A stretch of 47,324 bases of DNA. Source: DASPHG01 sp035629775 (GTDB lineage Bacteria; Actinomycetota; Thermoleophilia; Solirubrobacterales; Thermoleophilaceae). Shown one piece after another: positions 1-8,092 of the stretch. How positions within the stretch are numbered: position 1 is the stretch's first letter; every line of letters starts with the position of its first letter. The stretch lies in contig DASPHG010000056.1 in NCBI GenBank assembly GCA_035629775.1, positions 1 to 47,324 of the forward strand. Reading direction: 5' to 3'. The notes below the pieces were generated by a model that was not told the DNA's origin, did not search any database, and saw only the letters and a list, made by a program, of their open reading frames with translations. The position numbers and the translations under genes were made by a program.

Positions 1-373
1 GCGCGGACTCCTCCGGGTCCTCGCCCGTGAGCTCGCGCACCGTGCGCGTGATGACGTTGCCCTCTCGGCTCTTGTCGAGCGCCTCCTGCACCATCCGCTC
101 GGCCGCCACTCGCAGCCGCGCCCTCGCGGCGGTCAGCCTGAAGCGCCGGCCGGCGTGCTTGACCACGAGCGGCTTGCGCAGCGGACGAGCGAGCTGGTTG
201 TCGATCGCGACGCGCGCCTCGGCGGCGCGCATTCCGCCCACGTGAACGCCGCCGACCGTGATCCCGTCCGCGATCAGGTCGTCGCGCGAGGCGTCGTAGG
301 CGTACACGCCTATCGCGCCAACGAGCATGGCGCACAGGAACAGCGCAAGGGCGATGAACGACTTGTGTCGCAC
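1..373 (-). CDS. N-terminal part of a membrane-anchored peptidoglycan-binding protein (L,D-transpeptidase/VanW-like), cut by the window edge
   Basis: The first 124 codons are visible from a GTG at 373. A short basic start (VRHKSF) is followed by one membrane segment at about residues 6-26. Then comes the motif GITVGGVHVGGM followed by AAEARVAI, typical of the PG_binding_4 domain that precedes YkuD L,D-transpeptidase or VanW domains in actinobacteria. The protein is probably anchored in the membrane with its bulk in the cell wall. The catalytic part lies outside the window, so transpeptidase and VanW-type cannot be told apart. The domain family assignment is inference from sequence style. Confidence 0.6.
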   Translation of the reverse strand, partial: MRHKSFIALALFLCAMLVGAIGVYAYDASRDDLIADGITVGGVHVGGMRAAEARVAIDNQLARPLRKPLVVKHAGRRFRLTAARARLRVAAERMVQEALDKSREGNVITRTVRELTGEDPEESA

Positions 374-384
374 GGTGCTTACCG

Positions 385-390
385 AGTGTA
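385..390 (-). promoter_or_regulatory. Candidate -10 hexamer TACACT
   Basis: TACACT (TANNNT) on the minus strand lies 11 nt before the GTG of the wall-protein gene, giving a very short leader. No convincing -35 is seen. The 64-base gap 374-437 holds nothing else beyond a weak hairpin, cgcaa/ttgcg at 420-435, just after the SDR gene's stop. Confidence 0.3.
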
Positions 391-437
391 GGTACGGTGG
401 TTCCCGGCTGCCAGATCCCGCAACCGGAATTGCGCGG

Positions 438-1790
438 TCAGGCCGGGGCGCGCGCCAGGACGGAGTCGATCGCGTGGAGCACGCTGGGCCGTGAGCGGGC
501 GTCCGATTCCAGCTCGCGCAGGGCCTCGAGCTCGCGGCGTTCCAGGGAGCCCAGCAGGGCGATGATCTCCTCGGCCTCGAGCTCGTTGTAGTCCTCTAGG
601 ACCGGCTCGGGGCCTGTGGGCAGCGGGTCCTGTCGTGCGGCGGCCGGCGCAGGTTCGTCGGTGGTGTCCTTGGTGATCTGGACTATTCCGTCCAGCATCT
701 TCTGCAGCTCGGCGATCTCAGCCGGGCTCATCCGCATTAGTGGAGCCTCGCTGCCCTGCACACTCGGGCTCCAGCGCAGGAACTCCTCGACCTCGCGCTC
801 GTAGCGGTAGGGCTCCCGGGCGCCCTTCAGGATCGGGCTGAGCCGCAGGTGCTCGCCCAGCCTGAGGACCGCTTCGCGGGTCGTGTAGCGGTAGTCGAAT
901 CCGGTCGCCTTCAGCCTGCGGTTGTCGACGCCGCGGCCGAAGCGCAGCAGGTTCATCAGCTCAGGCGGGACGCGGACGCCCAGGCGCCGCAGCGGCGTGA
1001 GCGCCAGGCCGGTGCCCCACGGAGGCAGGAACGGCAAAAACGGCTTCCCGAGCAGGCCCGCAACCTCGCTGAGCGCGAGCACACCGTCGGCGGCGACGTT
1101 GAACACGCCGGGCAGGTCCTGCTCGGTCGAGTGCAGCAGCGCGCCCGCCACGTCGTCCTCGTGGACGAACTGGAGCCGCGGGTCGAACCCGAGGATCGCG
1201 GGCACGAAGGGCAGCTCGGCCAGGCCGCGCAGCGAGGTCATGACGTCCGGGCCGAGCACGTTCGTGCAGCGGAGGATCGTCACGCAGGTGTCCGGCTGCT
1301 TCTCGTTGAAGTCGTTGATCGCCGCCTCGGCCTCGACGATGTCGCGCTCGAGCGGCGTGCGCGGCGCGTGCGGGCGGCGCATCGACTCCGTGAAGAACGA
1401 CGGGTCGTCCTGCTCGGAGCCGTAGTAGTGCGTCGACGACTTGAAGATGAACTTCCGCACCGTCGTGTCGCGCCCCGAGCACGCGGCCAGGATGTTCATC
1501 GTCCCGATCACGTTGTTCTCGTGGGCGAGCCGCGGTGAGGTCGTGATCGAGTCCACGACCAGGCGCGTGTCGATGACCGTGTCGATGCGGGCCGCGTCGA
1601 CGATCCGCCTGAGCAGCGCGTGCTGGGAGCCGACGCGCACGTACTCGGCGCGCTCGAGCTCGCCGCGCGGATCCTCGGGCGCGACGCACACGATCGCCTC
1701 GACGTCGGGGCGCGCCTCGAGCGCGCGCGCCACGCGGTATCCCCAGTAGGTCTGCACGCCGGTGACGAGGACCCGCTTCGACGCGCTCAT
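438..1790 (-). CDS. Extended SDR protein, NAD-dependent epimerase/dehydratase-like (GalE2/Rv0501 type)
   Basis: 450 residues from ATG 1790, which overlaps the acyltransferase stop by 4 bp. The N-terminal Rossmann strand VLVTGVQTYWG (residues 7-17) keeps the TG...G spacing but has T where the middle glycine usually is. The core matches extended SDRs (FKSSTHYYGSE, VTILRCTNVLGP, QFVHEDDVAGAL, GVFNVAADG). The usual catalytic YxxxK is absent: the aligned stretch TPLERDIVEAE (145-155) has L147 and I151. From memory, mycobacterial Rv0501 (GalE2) is similar and also lacks it, and it sits next to acyltransferase Rv0502 as here. An acidic Glu-rich tail of about 90 residues follows the domain. True epimerase activity is doubtful; a lipid-linked or binding role is possible. 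Confidence 0.75.
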   Translation of the reverse strand: MSASKRVLVTGVQTYWGYRVARALEARPDVEAIVCVAPEDPRGELERAEYVRVGSQHALLRRIVDAARIDTVIDTRLVVDSITTSPRLAHENNVIGTMNILAACSGRDTTVRKFIFKSSTHYYGSEQDDPSFFTESMRRPHAPRTPLERDIVEAEAAINDFNEKQPDTCVTILRCTNVLGPDVMTSLRGLAELPFVPAILGFDPRLQFVHEDDVAGALLHSTEQDLPGVFNVAADGVLALSEVAGLLGKPFLPFLPPWGTGLALTPLRRLGVRVPPELMNLLRFGRGVDNRRLKATGFDYRYTTREAVLRLGEHLRLSPILKGAREPYRYEREVEEFLRWSPSVQGSEAPLMRMSPAEIAELQKMLDGIVQITKDTTDEPAPAAARQDPLPTGPEPVLEDYNELEAEEIIALLGSLERRELEALRELESDARSRPSVLHAIDSVLARAPA

Positions 1791-2680
1791 CCGAGCCACA
1801 CCGACCGGCGGGTACGCACCATCTCGAACAGGTTCTCCTGGATGCGCGCGCGGATCTCGTGCGCGACCGTCTGGACGAGTGCCTTGTCCTCGTGCATCCC
1901 CTCCTCCTCGAAGCGAATGGGCTCGAGGAAGCGGATCTTGAACTTCGCCGGCAGGTAGCCGAGCATCCCCAGCGGGCCGCCGTGCGGGAACGTCGGCGTG
2001 ATCGGGAAGTACAGGAGCCCCGTCAACTGCTGCAGCGGCTTCACCTGGGCGAAGATCGGCGCCGCCTCCTCGGCACCGACCACGCACACCGGCACAATCG
2101 GCGCCTGGGCGCGCATGGCCGCCTCCACGAAGCCGCCCCGGCCGAAGCGGCGCAGCTTGTAGCGGTCCTTGAAGAGCTTCTCAGTGCCCTTGCGGCCCTC
2201 CGGGAAGACGAGGACGAGCTGCTGCTCGTCGAAGAGCAGCCGCTGCACATTCGCGGGGTGCGCCGCCACGCAGCCCATCTTCGGGATCAGCATGGAGAAG
2301 CCGGGATAGCCCTTGAAGAAGTGCTCGACCGTGATGTTGAGCGGACGCGGATGGGTGTGCTCCTCCTTGATCCCCTTCGCGATCATCGCCGCATCCGGCG
2401 GCAGCGCGCCCGAGTGGTTCGAGACGAGCAGCGCGCCGCCGCTCGCGGGCACGTTCTCGACCCCCTCGATCTCGCAGCGGAACCAGTAGCGGTAGAAGAA
2501 TTCGATCAGCGTGCGGTCGAAGAAGCCCTCGACGCGCTCCGACCGCCCCCAGTCGTTCAGCTGGCGCTCGGGCTCGATCCCCGGCAGGTGACGGCGCATG
2601 TCGTCGCGCCGGACCGGCAGGCGCTCGTCGCCAGTCGTCTGGTCGGGCTCGTCGACTCTGAGGCTTGTCCGCGTGGGCAT
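1787..2680 (-). CDS. Lysophospholipid acyltransferase-like protein (PlsC superfamily, Rv0502-like)
   Basis: 297 residues. The superfamily motifs are visible: NHSGALPPD (histidine block, H-x6-D rather than the PlsC H-x4-D), VFPEGRKGTEKL (FPEG block) and PIVPVCVVGAEE (the later conserved Pro block). The spacing resembles the MGAT/DGAT-like branch. It probably transfers an acyl chain to a glycerolipid or glycolipid at the inner face of the membrane. The substrate cannot be read from sequence. The stop overlaps the SDR start, so the two are translationally coupled and likely act together. ATG 2680 was chosen; M28 is a possible internal alternative. Confidence 0.75.
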   Translation of the reverse strand: MPTRTSLRVDEPDQTTGDERLPVRRDDMRRHLPGIEPERQLNDWGRSERVEGFFDRTLIEFFYRYWFRCEIEGVENVPASGGALLVSNHSGALPPDAAMIAKGIKEEHTHPRPLNITVEHFFKGYPGFSMLIPKMGCVAAHPANVQRLLFDEQQLVLVFPEGRKGTEKLFKDRYKLRRFGRGGFVEAAMRAQAPIVPVCVVGAEEAAPIFAQVKPLQQLTGLLYFPITPTFPHGGPLGMLGYLPAKFKIRFLEPIRFEEEGMHEDKALVQTVAHEIRARIQENLFEMVRTRRSVWLG

Positions 2681-2693
2681 CGGTGCGATTGTT

Positions 2694-3248
2694 TCAGGCG
2701 AGCACGGGGTCGAGCTTCTCGCGCAGCTCGGGCCAGTCCCTGGCGCCGATGGCGTCGCCGGCGGCGACGACCTCCTCGTTCCACGGGTGGAGCAGGGTCG
2801 CGCCGACGATCCCCGCGCGCTTCGCCTTCACCAGGTTGACCGGGCTGTCGTCCACAAGGACGTCGATGCCCAGTTCCACGCATCTGCTCACCTTGTCGAA
2901 CGAGCAGTGCAGGTCGTCGTAGGGCATGCCGATCTGCTCGAGCCAGCGCCCGGTCGCGTCGCGCGTGTGGTCGTGGCGGTGCGAGGTGATGTGGATCCAG
3001 TGGCCCGCGGCGTGCCACGCGGCGACCGTCTCCACCGCGCCCGGATACGGCTCGGCGGCGAGGATGTTCGTCTCAGAGTGGGTCTCCTCGATACAGGCGA
3101 CCACCTGGTCGCGCGGGAGCAGGGTCGTCCCCCACTCGCGCTGCTCCTCATAGGGCAGGTCGACGCCGTGGCGGTCGTGCACGACCCGGCGAAAGAGCGG
3201 CCAGTAATCGTGCAACGTCGAGTCGATGTCCAGAGCTATCCGAGGCAT
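2694..3248 (-). CDS. HAD-superfamily phosphatase, 5'(3')-nucleotidase type C-like
   Basis: 184 residues from ATG 3248. HAD motifs in order: ALDIDSTLHDYW (DxDxT nucleophile and acid), HITSHRHDHT (motif II Ser/Thr), the lysine of FDKVSRC (motif III) and VLVDDSPVN (motif IV acids). The size and the N-terminal motif resemble the NT5C/deoxyribonucleotidase family, so a nucleotide or small phosphate ester is the likely substrate; this is a family-level guess. The start is supported by a TACGGT hexamer exactly 7 nt upstream, shared with the divergent hydrolase. A longer reading up to 3416 would run through that hydrolase and is rejected. The downstream acyltransferase starts 13 nt after this stop. 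Confidence 0.75.
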   Translation of the reverse strand: MPRIALDIDSTLHDYWPLFRRVVHDRHGVDLPYEEQREWGTTLLPRDQVVACIEETHSETNILAAEPYPGAVETVAAWHAAGHWIHITSHRHDHTRDATGRWLEQIGMPYDDLHCSFDKVSRCVELGIDVLVDDSPVNLVKAKRAGIVGATLLHPWNEEVVAAGDAIGARDWPELREKLDPVLA

Positions 3249-3254
3249 CCCGGG

Positions 3255-3261
3255 TACCGTA
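3255..3261. promoter_or_regulatory. Symmetric bidirectional -10 element (TACCGTA)
   Basis: On the plus strand TACCGT (3255-3260) is followed by 7 nt and then ATG 3268. On the minus strand TACGGT (3261-3256) is followed by 7 nt and then ATG 3248. One 7-bp element therefore supplies a TANNNT -10 in each direction, and with normal -10 to start-site spacing both transcripts would begin at or next to the A of ATG. The promoter function is inferred. Confidence 0.5.
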
Positions 3262-3267
3262 GGGGGC

Positions 3268-4254
3268 ATGGCCAAGACGCTCTTGCTCTCGAAAGCCCGT
3301 CCCGCGCTGCCGAGCGCAGCCGAACGCGCCGATTCCGAATACGGCTCGGGCGCCGAGCCGGACTGGCGCCAGATCGACTGGCGCGAGCACCTGCACTGGG
3401 CCGAGATCGAGGACAAGCGGATGAACTACGTGGACATCGGCTCGGGCGCCGAGCCGCCGATCGTCTTCATCCACGGGCTCTCGGGGTGCTGGCAGAACTG
3501 GCTCGAGAACCTGCCCTACTTCGCGCAGAAGCGGCGCTGCGTGGCCATGGACCTTCCCGGCTTCGGCCACTCCGACATGCCGGGCGAGAAGATCTCGATC
3601 AGGGGCTACGCGCGCCATGTCGACGCGCTGTGCGAGCAGCTCGAACTGGGCCGCTGCATCATCGTGGGCAACTCGATGGGCGGGTTCGTCGCGGCCGAGG
3701 TCGGGATCCGCCACTCGGAGCGCGTCGAGCGCGCCTGCCTCGTTGCCGCCGCGGGCATCTCGATCACGAACCTGCGCCGGCGCCCGCTGCTGACCGGCGC
3801 GCGGATGCTCGGCGCGCTCGGGGCCACGTCGGCGTCGCAGAGCCGCATCATGGTCTCGCGGCCGCGCCTGCGGTGGACCTTCACGAACTTCGTCTTCCGC
3901 CACCCGTCGCGAATCGCACCCGACCTGATGTTCGAACAGGTCATGGGCGCCGGCAAGCCCGGCTTCGTGGACGCTCTCGACGCGCTGACCAGCTACGACT
4001 TCCGCGACCGGCTGCCCGATATCGAGGCGCCGACGCTGATCGTCTGGGGCGAGCACGACATGCTCGTGCCGGTCGAGGACGCACACGAGTTCGAGCGCCT
4101 GATCCCCCAGTCACGCACGGTGATCCTCGACGACACCGGCCATGTGCCGATGCTCGAGCGGCCGCGGAAGTTCAACGAGCTGCTCGAGGAGCTGATCGAG
4201 GGCCGCGGCGTGGGCGCCGAGACCGGCCCCGAGGAGCAGGTCACCGCGGCGTAG
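3268..4254 (+). CDS. Alpha/beta hydrolase
   Basis: 328 residues from ATG 3268. The complete catalytic set is visible: oxyanion HG in VFIHGLSG, nucleophile Ser in VGNSMGGF, Asp in WGEHDMLVP and His in DTGHVPMLE. There is no signal peptide, so it is cytoplasmic. The N-terminal 40 residues are a variable lead. The substrate is unknown; the fold fits epoxide-hydrolase or C-C hydrolase/esterase-type enzymes. It is divergent from the HAD gene with only 19 bp between starts and is probably leaderless. It converges on the secreted-protein gene at 4322. The 67-bp gap between them has only a 4-bp hairpin (gcgc/gcgc at 4257-4268), too weak to call a terminator. Confidence 0.85.
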   Translation: MAKTLLLSKARPALPSAAERADSEYGSGAEPDWRQIDWREHLHWAEIEDKRMNYVDIGSGAEPPIVFIHGLSGCWQNWLENLPYFAQKRRCVAMDLPGFGHSDMPGEKISIRGYARHVDALCEQLELGRCIIVGNSMGGFVAAEVGIRHSERVERACLVAAAGISITNLRRRPLLTGARMLGALGATSASQSRIMVSRPRLRWTFTNFVFRHPSRIAPDLMFEQVMGAGKPGFVDALDALTSYDFRDRLPDIEAPTLIVWGEHDMLVPVEDAHEFERLIPQSRTVILDDTGHVPMLERPRKFNELLEELIEGRGVGAETGPEEQVTAA

Positions 4255-4321
4255 GGGCGCGTTAGCGCGTACTCAGGGACGTTCGTCAGAGGTGCGGCCT
4301 TCCGTCGCCCCCTTGTGCGCT

Positions 4322-5572
4322 TCAGGTCTCCGGCGTCGCTGACGTCTTCGCGAGCTTCAGGTCGCGCATCCCCCATCGACATTGGCCGTTGTCGAGCGAG
4401 GCCGAGACGGTGCCCGTCTTGTTCTTGAGCGTGCCGTGGAAGGTGTTGCTCGAGCCGGAGATCTGGTGGTTGAAATGGACGGCGTCGGCGGCGACCGTCA
4501 GCCGGTTCCCGCCGCCGCCGCCGCCGCCGCTCGGGACCAGCCGCGTGCGGTTGAGGATCAGCGCTTCCTGGGTCACGTCGGCGTGGTCCCTGAAGGACCC
4601 GCAGAGCGGGACGGCGTACCACCACATCAGCAGGCGATTCTGGCTCGGCGTCCACGACACCTTTGCCGCCACATCACACTTCCCGTTCTTGCCCGCGCCC
4701 TCCCACGTGCCCGCGCCAACAGCGCTTGCGCGCGCGGCGGCCTGCTTGATCCCACAGCCGTCGAAATTGGCCTTACCCGACTTCTTCGTCTTGACGTCGA
4801 CGCGCTCGCCGTTGCCCTTGATGCGCAGGAAGCCGGCCGTCGCCGTGACCTTGTAGACGCCCTTCTTGACGGCGAACCCGAAGCGGCCGTCTTCAGCGGT
4901 GGTGGCGCGGTAGGTCTTTTTCGGGCCCTTCGCCGTGACCTTTGCGCCCTTCACGGGGATCTCCTTGCAGGACCTATCGCCCGAGCAGTTCAGGAGCACG
5001 CGACCCTCGATCACGCGCTCCGCGCCGTCCACCGTCAGGTACTGGAAGTCGACGCTGCCGTCGTAGGACTTGTCGCCGAAGTAGTCCTTGCCCGGCGCTA
5101 TATCCACCGCGCCTTCGCCGCAGGTCTGTGCCTGAGCGCCGATCTTCTTCGCGGCACCGAGCGCGCGCAGCGGGAACTTGAAGATGACGTTCTTGCCAGA
5201 GGCCGTTGCCTTGCCCTGCCCCGCCACGTCGAAGCCCGTGAGCGGCTGGCCGTTCTCGACGGAGACGACCTTGCGGACGTTCCCCTCCTGGTCCACGATG
5301 AACTCCGGGTTGGACCTCGCGTTACCGCTCGTGTTGATGCTGAGGTGGGTGTTGATGAACTCCTTCTGGGCACCCCGCAGGCCGACCGTGACCACCACCG
5401 ACTTCTTCGTCTTGTCGACTTCGAGCGAACGGATGTCGCATCGCTCCGAGTTTTCCCCGCCGCCCGTGGACTTCTCGTCCTTGATCGAGTCCTCGTCCGC
5501 GGCGAAGGCGCCCCCGACGAGAAGAATCGCTCCCAATGCGGTCCCGAGCAGGATGCGACGCGCTGAGCCCAT
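4322..5572 (-). CDS. Secreted protein with a carboxypeptidase-regulatory-like (Ig-type) domain
   Basis: 416 residues. It starts with a signal peptide (RRILLGTALGAILLVGGAFA, then cleavage near ADED). The middle part (GAKVTAKGP...TTAEDGRFGFAVKKGVYKVTAT) has the pattern of a CarboxypepD_reg/prealbumin-like beta domain. A glycine run encoded by GGC repeats separates this from a C-terminal beta-rich part. Cysteines are spread along the chain, suggesting disulphides outside the cell. I do not recognise a catalytic domain. It may be an extracellular structural or binding protein. It is monocistronic, with a good -35 and a leaderless-type start. Confidence 0.65.
   Translation of the reverse strand: MGSARRILLGTALGAILLVGGAFAADEDSIKDEKSTGGGENSERCDIRSLEVDKTKKSVVVTVGLRGAQKEFINTHLSINTSGNARSNPEFIVDQEGNVRKVVSVENGQPLTGFDVAGQGKATASGKNVIFKFPLRALGAAKKIGAQAQTCGEGAVDIAPGKDYFGDKSYDGSVDFQYLTVDGAERVIEGRVLLNCSGDRSCKEIPVKGAKVTAKGPKKTYRATTAEDGRFGFAVKKGVYKVTATAGFLRIKGNGERVDVKTKKSGKANFDGCGIKQAAARASAVGAGTWEGAGKNGKCDVAAKVSWTPSQNRLLMWWYAVPLCGSFRDHADVTQEALILNRTRLVPSGGGGGGGNRLTVAADAVHFNHQISGSSNTFHGTLKNKTGTVSASLDNGQCRWGMRDLKLAKTSATPET
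4511..4530. repeat. GCC trinucleotide run inside the secreted-protein gene
   Basis: Six GCC units in a row, read as GGC codons on the minus strand, give a polyglycine linker of about seven residues. Changes in copy number would alter linker length without a frameshift. Confidence 0.8.
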
Positions 5573-5578
5573 GTGACG

Positions 5579-5607
5579 ACGGTCTCATCGGCCCGAGAAT
5601 CTGTCAA
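5579..5607 (-). promoter_or_regulatory. Promoter of the secreted-protein gene: TTGACA, 17 nt, GACCGT
   Basis: A perfect -35 TTGACA (5607-5602) is followed by a 17-nt spacer and GACCGT (5584-5579), which departs from TANNNT at its first base. Then come 6 nt and ATG 5572. The spacing fits a leaderless sigma-70 promoter; the weak -10 keeps confidence moderate. Confidence 0.4.
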
Positions 5608-5614
5608 GGGGGGC

Positions 5615-7279
5615 TTAGCTCGTCACCGCGCCCTCGGCCGCGGAGCCCACGTACTTCGCGTACTTGCCGAGCACGCCGCTCGGATACTTCGGCGGGGGCG
5701 ATTCGTAGGCGGCCACGCGCTCCGCGATCTCGTCGTCCGGCAGCTCCAGGCGCAGCTCGCGGTTCGGCACGTCGAAGACGACAGTGTCGCCATCGCGGAC
5801 GGCGGCGATGGGTCCCCCGCGCGGCGCCTCGGGCGCCACGTGGCCGGCCATGAACCCGTGGGTCGCGCCCGAGAACCGGCCGTCGGTCATGAGGGCGACC
5901 GTGTCCCCCAGCCCCTGGCCCTGGATCGCGGCCGTGACCGCGAGCATCTCGCGCATCCCGGGCCCGCCCGACGGCCCCTCGTTGCGGATGACGACCACGT
6001 CGTTGGGCTCGATCTGCTGCGCCTCGACGGCGGCGAACGCCTGCTCCTCGGACTCGAACACGCGGGCCGGGCCGCGGTGCTCCATCCGGCCGTGGCCGGA
6101 GAGCTTCACCACGCACCCGTCCGGGGCGAGGTTGCCGCGCAGGATCGCCAGGCCGCCGTTCGGCTTGAGCGGGTCGGCGAGCGCTCGGATCACCTCCTGC
6201 CCCTCGGCCTCCTGGGCGGCGTCCGCCTCCTCCCCGAGCGTCGTGCCGGCCACCGTGACCGCGTCCTCGTTCAGGAAGCCGGCCTCGCGGAGCCGGTTCG
6301 CGACCACGCGCACCCCGCCCGCGCGGAACATGTCCGGCGCGACGAAGCGCCCGAACGGCTTCAGGTCGGCAAGGAGCGGCGTGCGCCAGCTGATCCGGTC
6401 GAAGTCGTCGATCGTCAGGTCGACGCCGGCGTCCTTCGCCACGGCGAGCAGGTGGAGAACCGCGTTGGTCGAGCCGCCGGTCATCGCCACGCAGCCGATC
6501 GCATTCTCGAGCGACTCCTTCGTGATGATCGCGCTCGGCGTGACGTCGCGGGCCACGAGATCGACGACGAGGCGCCCGCACTCCTCCGCGACCTTGCCCT
6601 TCTTGCCGTCCTCGGCGGGCACCATGCCGCTGCCCATCGCCGAGATGCCGAGCATCTCGAACGCGGTGGCCATCGTGTTCGCCGTGAACTGCCCGCCGCA
6701 CGCCCCGGCCCCGGGGGACGCGTGGTGCTCGAGGTCGGACAGCTCCTCGTCGGTCATGTCGCCGGCGGCGTGCGCCCCGACGGCCTCGAACACCTCCTGG
6801 ATCGTCACGTCCTTGCCACGCCAGTGGCCCGGCATGATCGACCCGCCGTACAGCATCAGGCTGGGCACGTCGAGCCGCGCGAGCGCCATCACGCACCCCG
6901 GGATGGTCTTGTCGCATCCCGACAGCGCGATCACGCCGTCGAACATGTAGCCGCGCGCCATCAGCTCGATCGAGTCGGCGATCACCTCGCGGCTGACGAG
7001 CGAGGCGCGCATGCCCTCCGTTCCCATCGTGATCCCGTCGGAGACGGCGATGGTGTTGAACTCCATCGGCGTGCCGCCGGCGGCGCGCACGCCCTCCTTC
7101 ACCTTCTCGGCGAGCCGGCGGAGGTGGAAGTTGCAGGGCATCGCCTCCGTCCACGTGTTGGCGACGCCGATGATCGGCCGGGCGAGGTCCGCGTCGCTGT
7201 AGCCGATGCCATACAGGTAGGAGCGAGCGGCCGCGCGAGCCGGCCCCTCGAGGATCGTGGCGCTGCGGCGGTCGCTCAC
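5615..7279 (-). CDS. ilvD: Dihydroxy-acid dehydratase
   Basis: 554 residues, normal for the family. It removes water from 2,3-dihydroxy-isovalerate or -methylvalerate to give the 2-oxo acids of valine and isoleucine synthesis. Cluster cysteines are C49 (TEAMPCN), C122 (SGCDKTIPG) and C194 (GAGACGGQF), a three-cysteine pattern like that of [2Fe-2S] dehydratases. K124 in CDK is the usual metal-site lysine. The C-terminal MTDGRFSG block is intact. It starts at GTG 7279, overlapping the stop of the upstream membrane-protein gene by 4 bp (GTGA). No other branched-chain biosynthesis gene is nearby and no leader or T-box is visible. Confidence 0.95.
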   Translation of the reverse strand: MSDRRSATILEGPARAAARSYLYGIGYSDADLARPIIGVANTWTEAMPCNFHLRRLAEKVKEGVRAAGGTPMEFNTIAVSDGITMGTEGMRASLVSREVIADSIELMARGYMFDGVIALSGCDKTIPGCVMALARLDVPSLMLYGGSIMPGHWRGKDVTIQEVFEAVGAHAAGDMTDEELSDLEHHASPGAGACGGQFTANTMATAFEMLGISAMGSGMVPAEDGKKGKVAEECGRLVVDLVARDVTPSAIITKESLENAIGCVAMTGGSTNAVLHLLAVAKDAGVDLTIDDFDRISWRTPLLADLKPFGRFVAPDMFRAGGVRVVANRLREAGFLNEDAVTVAGTTLGEEADAAQEAEGQEVIRALADPLKPNGGLAILRGNLAPDGCVVKLSGHGRMEHRGPARVFESEEQAFAAVEAQQIEPNDVVVIRNEGPSGGPGMREMLAVTAAIQGQGLGDTVALMTDGRFSGATHGFMAGHVAPEAPRGGPIAAVRDGDTVVFDVPNRELRLELPDDEIAERVAAYESPPPKYPSGVLGKYAKYVGSAAEGAVTS

Positions 7280-7830
7280 GAACGGGCGCTCGAGCGCTCG
7301 CGCTCCCACTGGGCGAGCCGCCAGAGGTCGCGCCGCACGCGGCCTGGATCGACCTGCCGGCCCGGCAGGTGCATGTTGGCCGTGCGGATCAGCCGGCGCT
7401 CGTCCCCGGTCAGGGCCATCCACTTCGCCAGCACGTCGTCCGAGTCGGGCAGTCGCGAGCCCGCGATCGCGTTCGTCATGTCGGGGAACTCGACGCAGTA
7501 CTCGTTGAGCAGCCGGCCGCTCTCGGGGACGTAGGCGACGATCGGCTTGTGCGGGTAGATCAGGTACGCGTATCCCGGCGTGGCGCCGCGCACCCGGATG
7601 AAGCCGAGATCGCGGTACATGCCCCACTCCTCGTCGTTCACACACGACCGCAGCAGCTCGCGTGCGCGATGCTCAGCGCGCCGCTCGCGGCCGGGGTCGG
7701 CCACGAAGCGCCGCTCGCGGGTTCGTGACGGCTTCGCCCGCCGGCGCCCGGCGGCCGCGGTCTCGCGCGCCAGGGCGGGAAGCGCCAGGGCGAGCGCGAT
7801 GAGGCTCAGGGCGAGGACGGTGAGAAGCAT
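7276..7830 (-). CDS. Secreted or membrane-anchored protein of unknown function
   Basis: 184 residues. A hydrophobic N-terminus (MLLTVLALSLIALALALPALA) looks like a signal peptide with an ALA cleavage site or an uncleaved anchor. It is followed by a basic region and a compact domain with two cysteines (RSCVNDEEWGMY and NEYCVEFPD), possibly a disulphide. I do not recognise the family. It lies between ilvD and an 82-residue gene with overlapping or near-touching ends, so it is co-transcribed, but the neighbours give no functional hint. Confidence 0.6.
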   Translation of the reverse strand: MLLTVLALSLIALALALPALARETAAAGRRRAKPSRTRERRFVADPGRERRAEHRARELLRSCVNDEEWGMYRDLGFIRVRGATPGYAYLIYPHKPIVAYVPESGRLLNEYCVEFPDMTNAIAGSRLPDSDDVLAKWMALTGDERRLIRTANMHLPGRQVDPGRVRRDLWRLAQWERERSSARS

Positions 7831-7843
7831 GTCGCCCCTCGGG

Positions 7844-8092
7844 TCAGCCGCCGGAGGCGCGCGGGAAGAAGATCACGCGGTCCGCGTCCTGCGGGATCTC
7901 CTCGTAGTGATGGATCATCACGGCCTGGCGGCGACCGCTGCCGGGTGCGTGCGTGGGCACCGCCGCCCACATGCCCTCGTCGAGCTGGCGACGGAACGCC
8001 TCGATCAGGCGCTCCTCGTCCTCGCGCACCTCCGGATCACCCTCCGCCAGGAGGACCTCGCCGTGCCCGGGCTTCATGCGCAGGAACTTCAT
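7844..8092 (-). CDS. Small conserved-looking protein, unknown function
   Basis: 82 residues, no signal peptide and no membrane segment. Charged (DPEVREDEERLIEAFRRQLDEG), ending AVMIHHYEEIPQDADRVIFFPR. The tail looks like a short beta hairpin, and the shape suggests a small alpha/beta domain. ATG 8092 overlaps the thiD stop by 4 bp (ATGA), and the next gene starts 13 nt after this stop, so it is part of a thiD-led transcript. I do not recognise it. Confidence 0.6.
   Translation of the reverse strand: MKFLRMKPGHGEVLLAEGDPEVREDEERLIEAFRRQLDEGMWAAVPTHAPGSGRRQAVMIHHYEEIPQDADRVIFFPRASGG

Noticed and set aside
4257..4268. Possible terminator hairpin gcgc-gtta-gcgc between convergent genes
   Set aside because: Only a 4-bp stem and no U-run. 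It is not distinguishable from chance at this GC content.
5573..7534. 653-codon plus-strand frame opposite ilvD
   Set aside because: Antisense frame of a fully supported gene; composition is typical of shadow frames.
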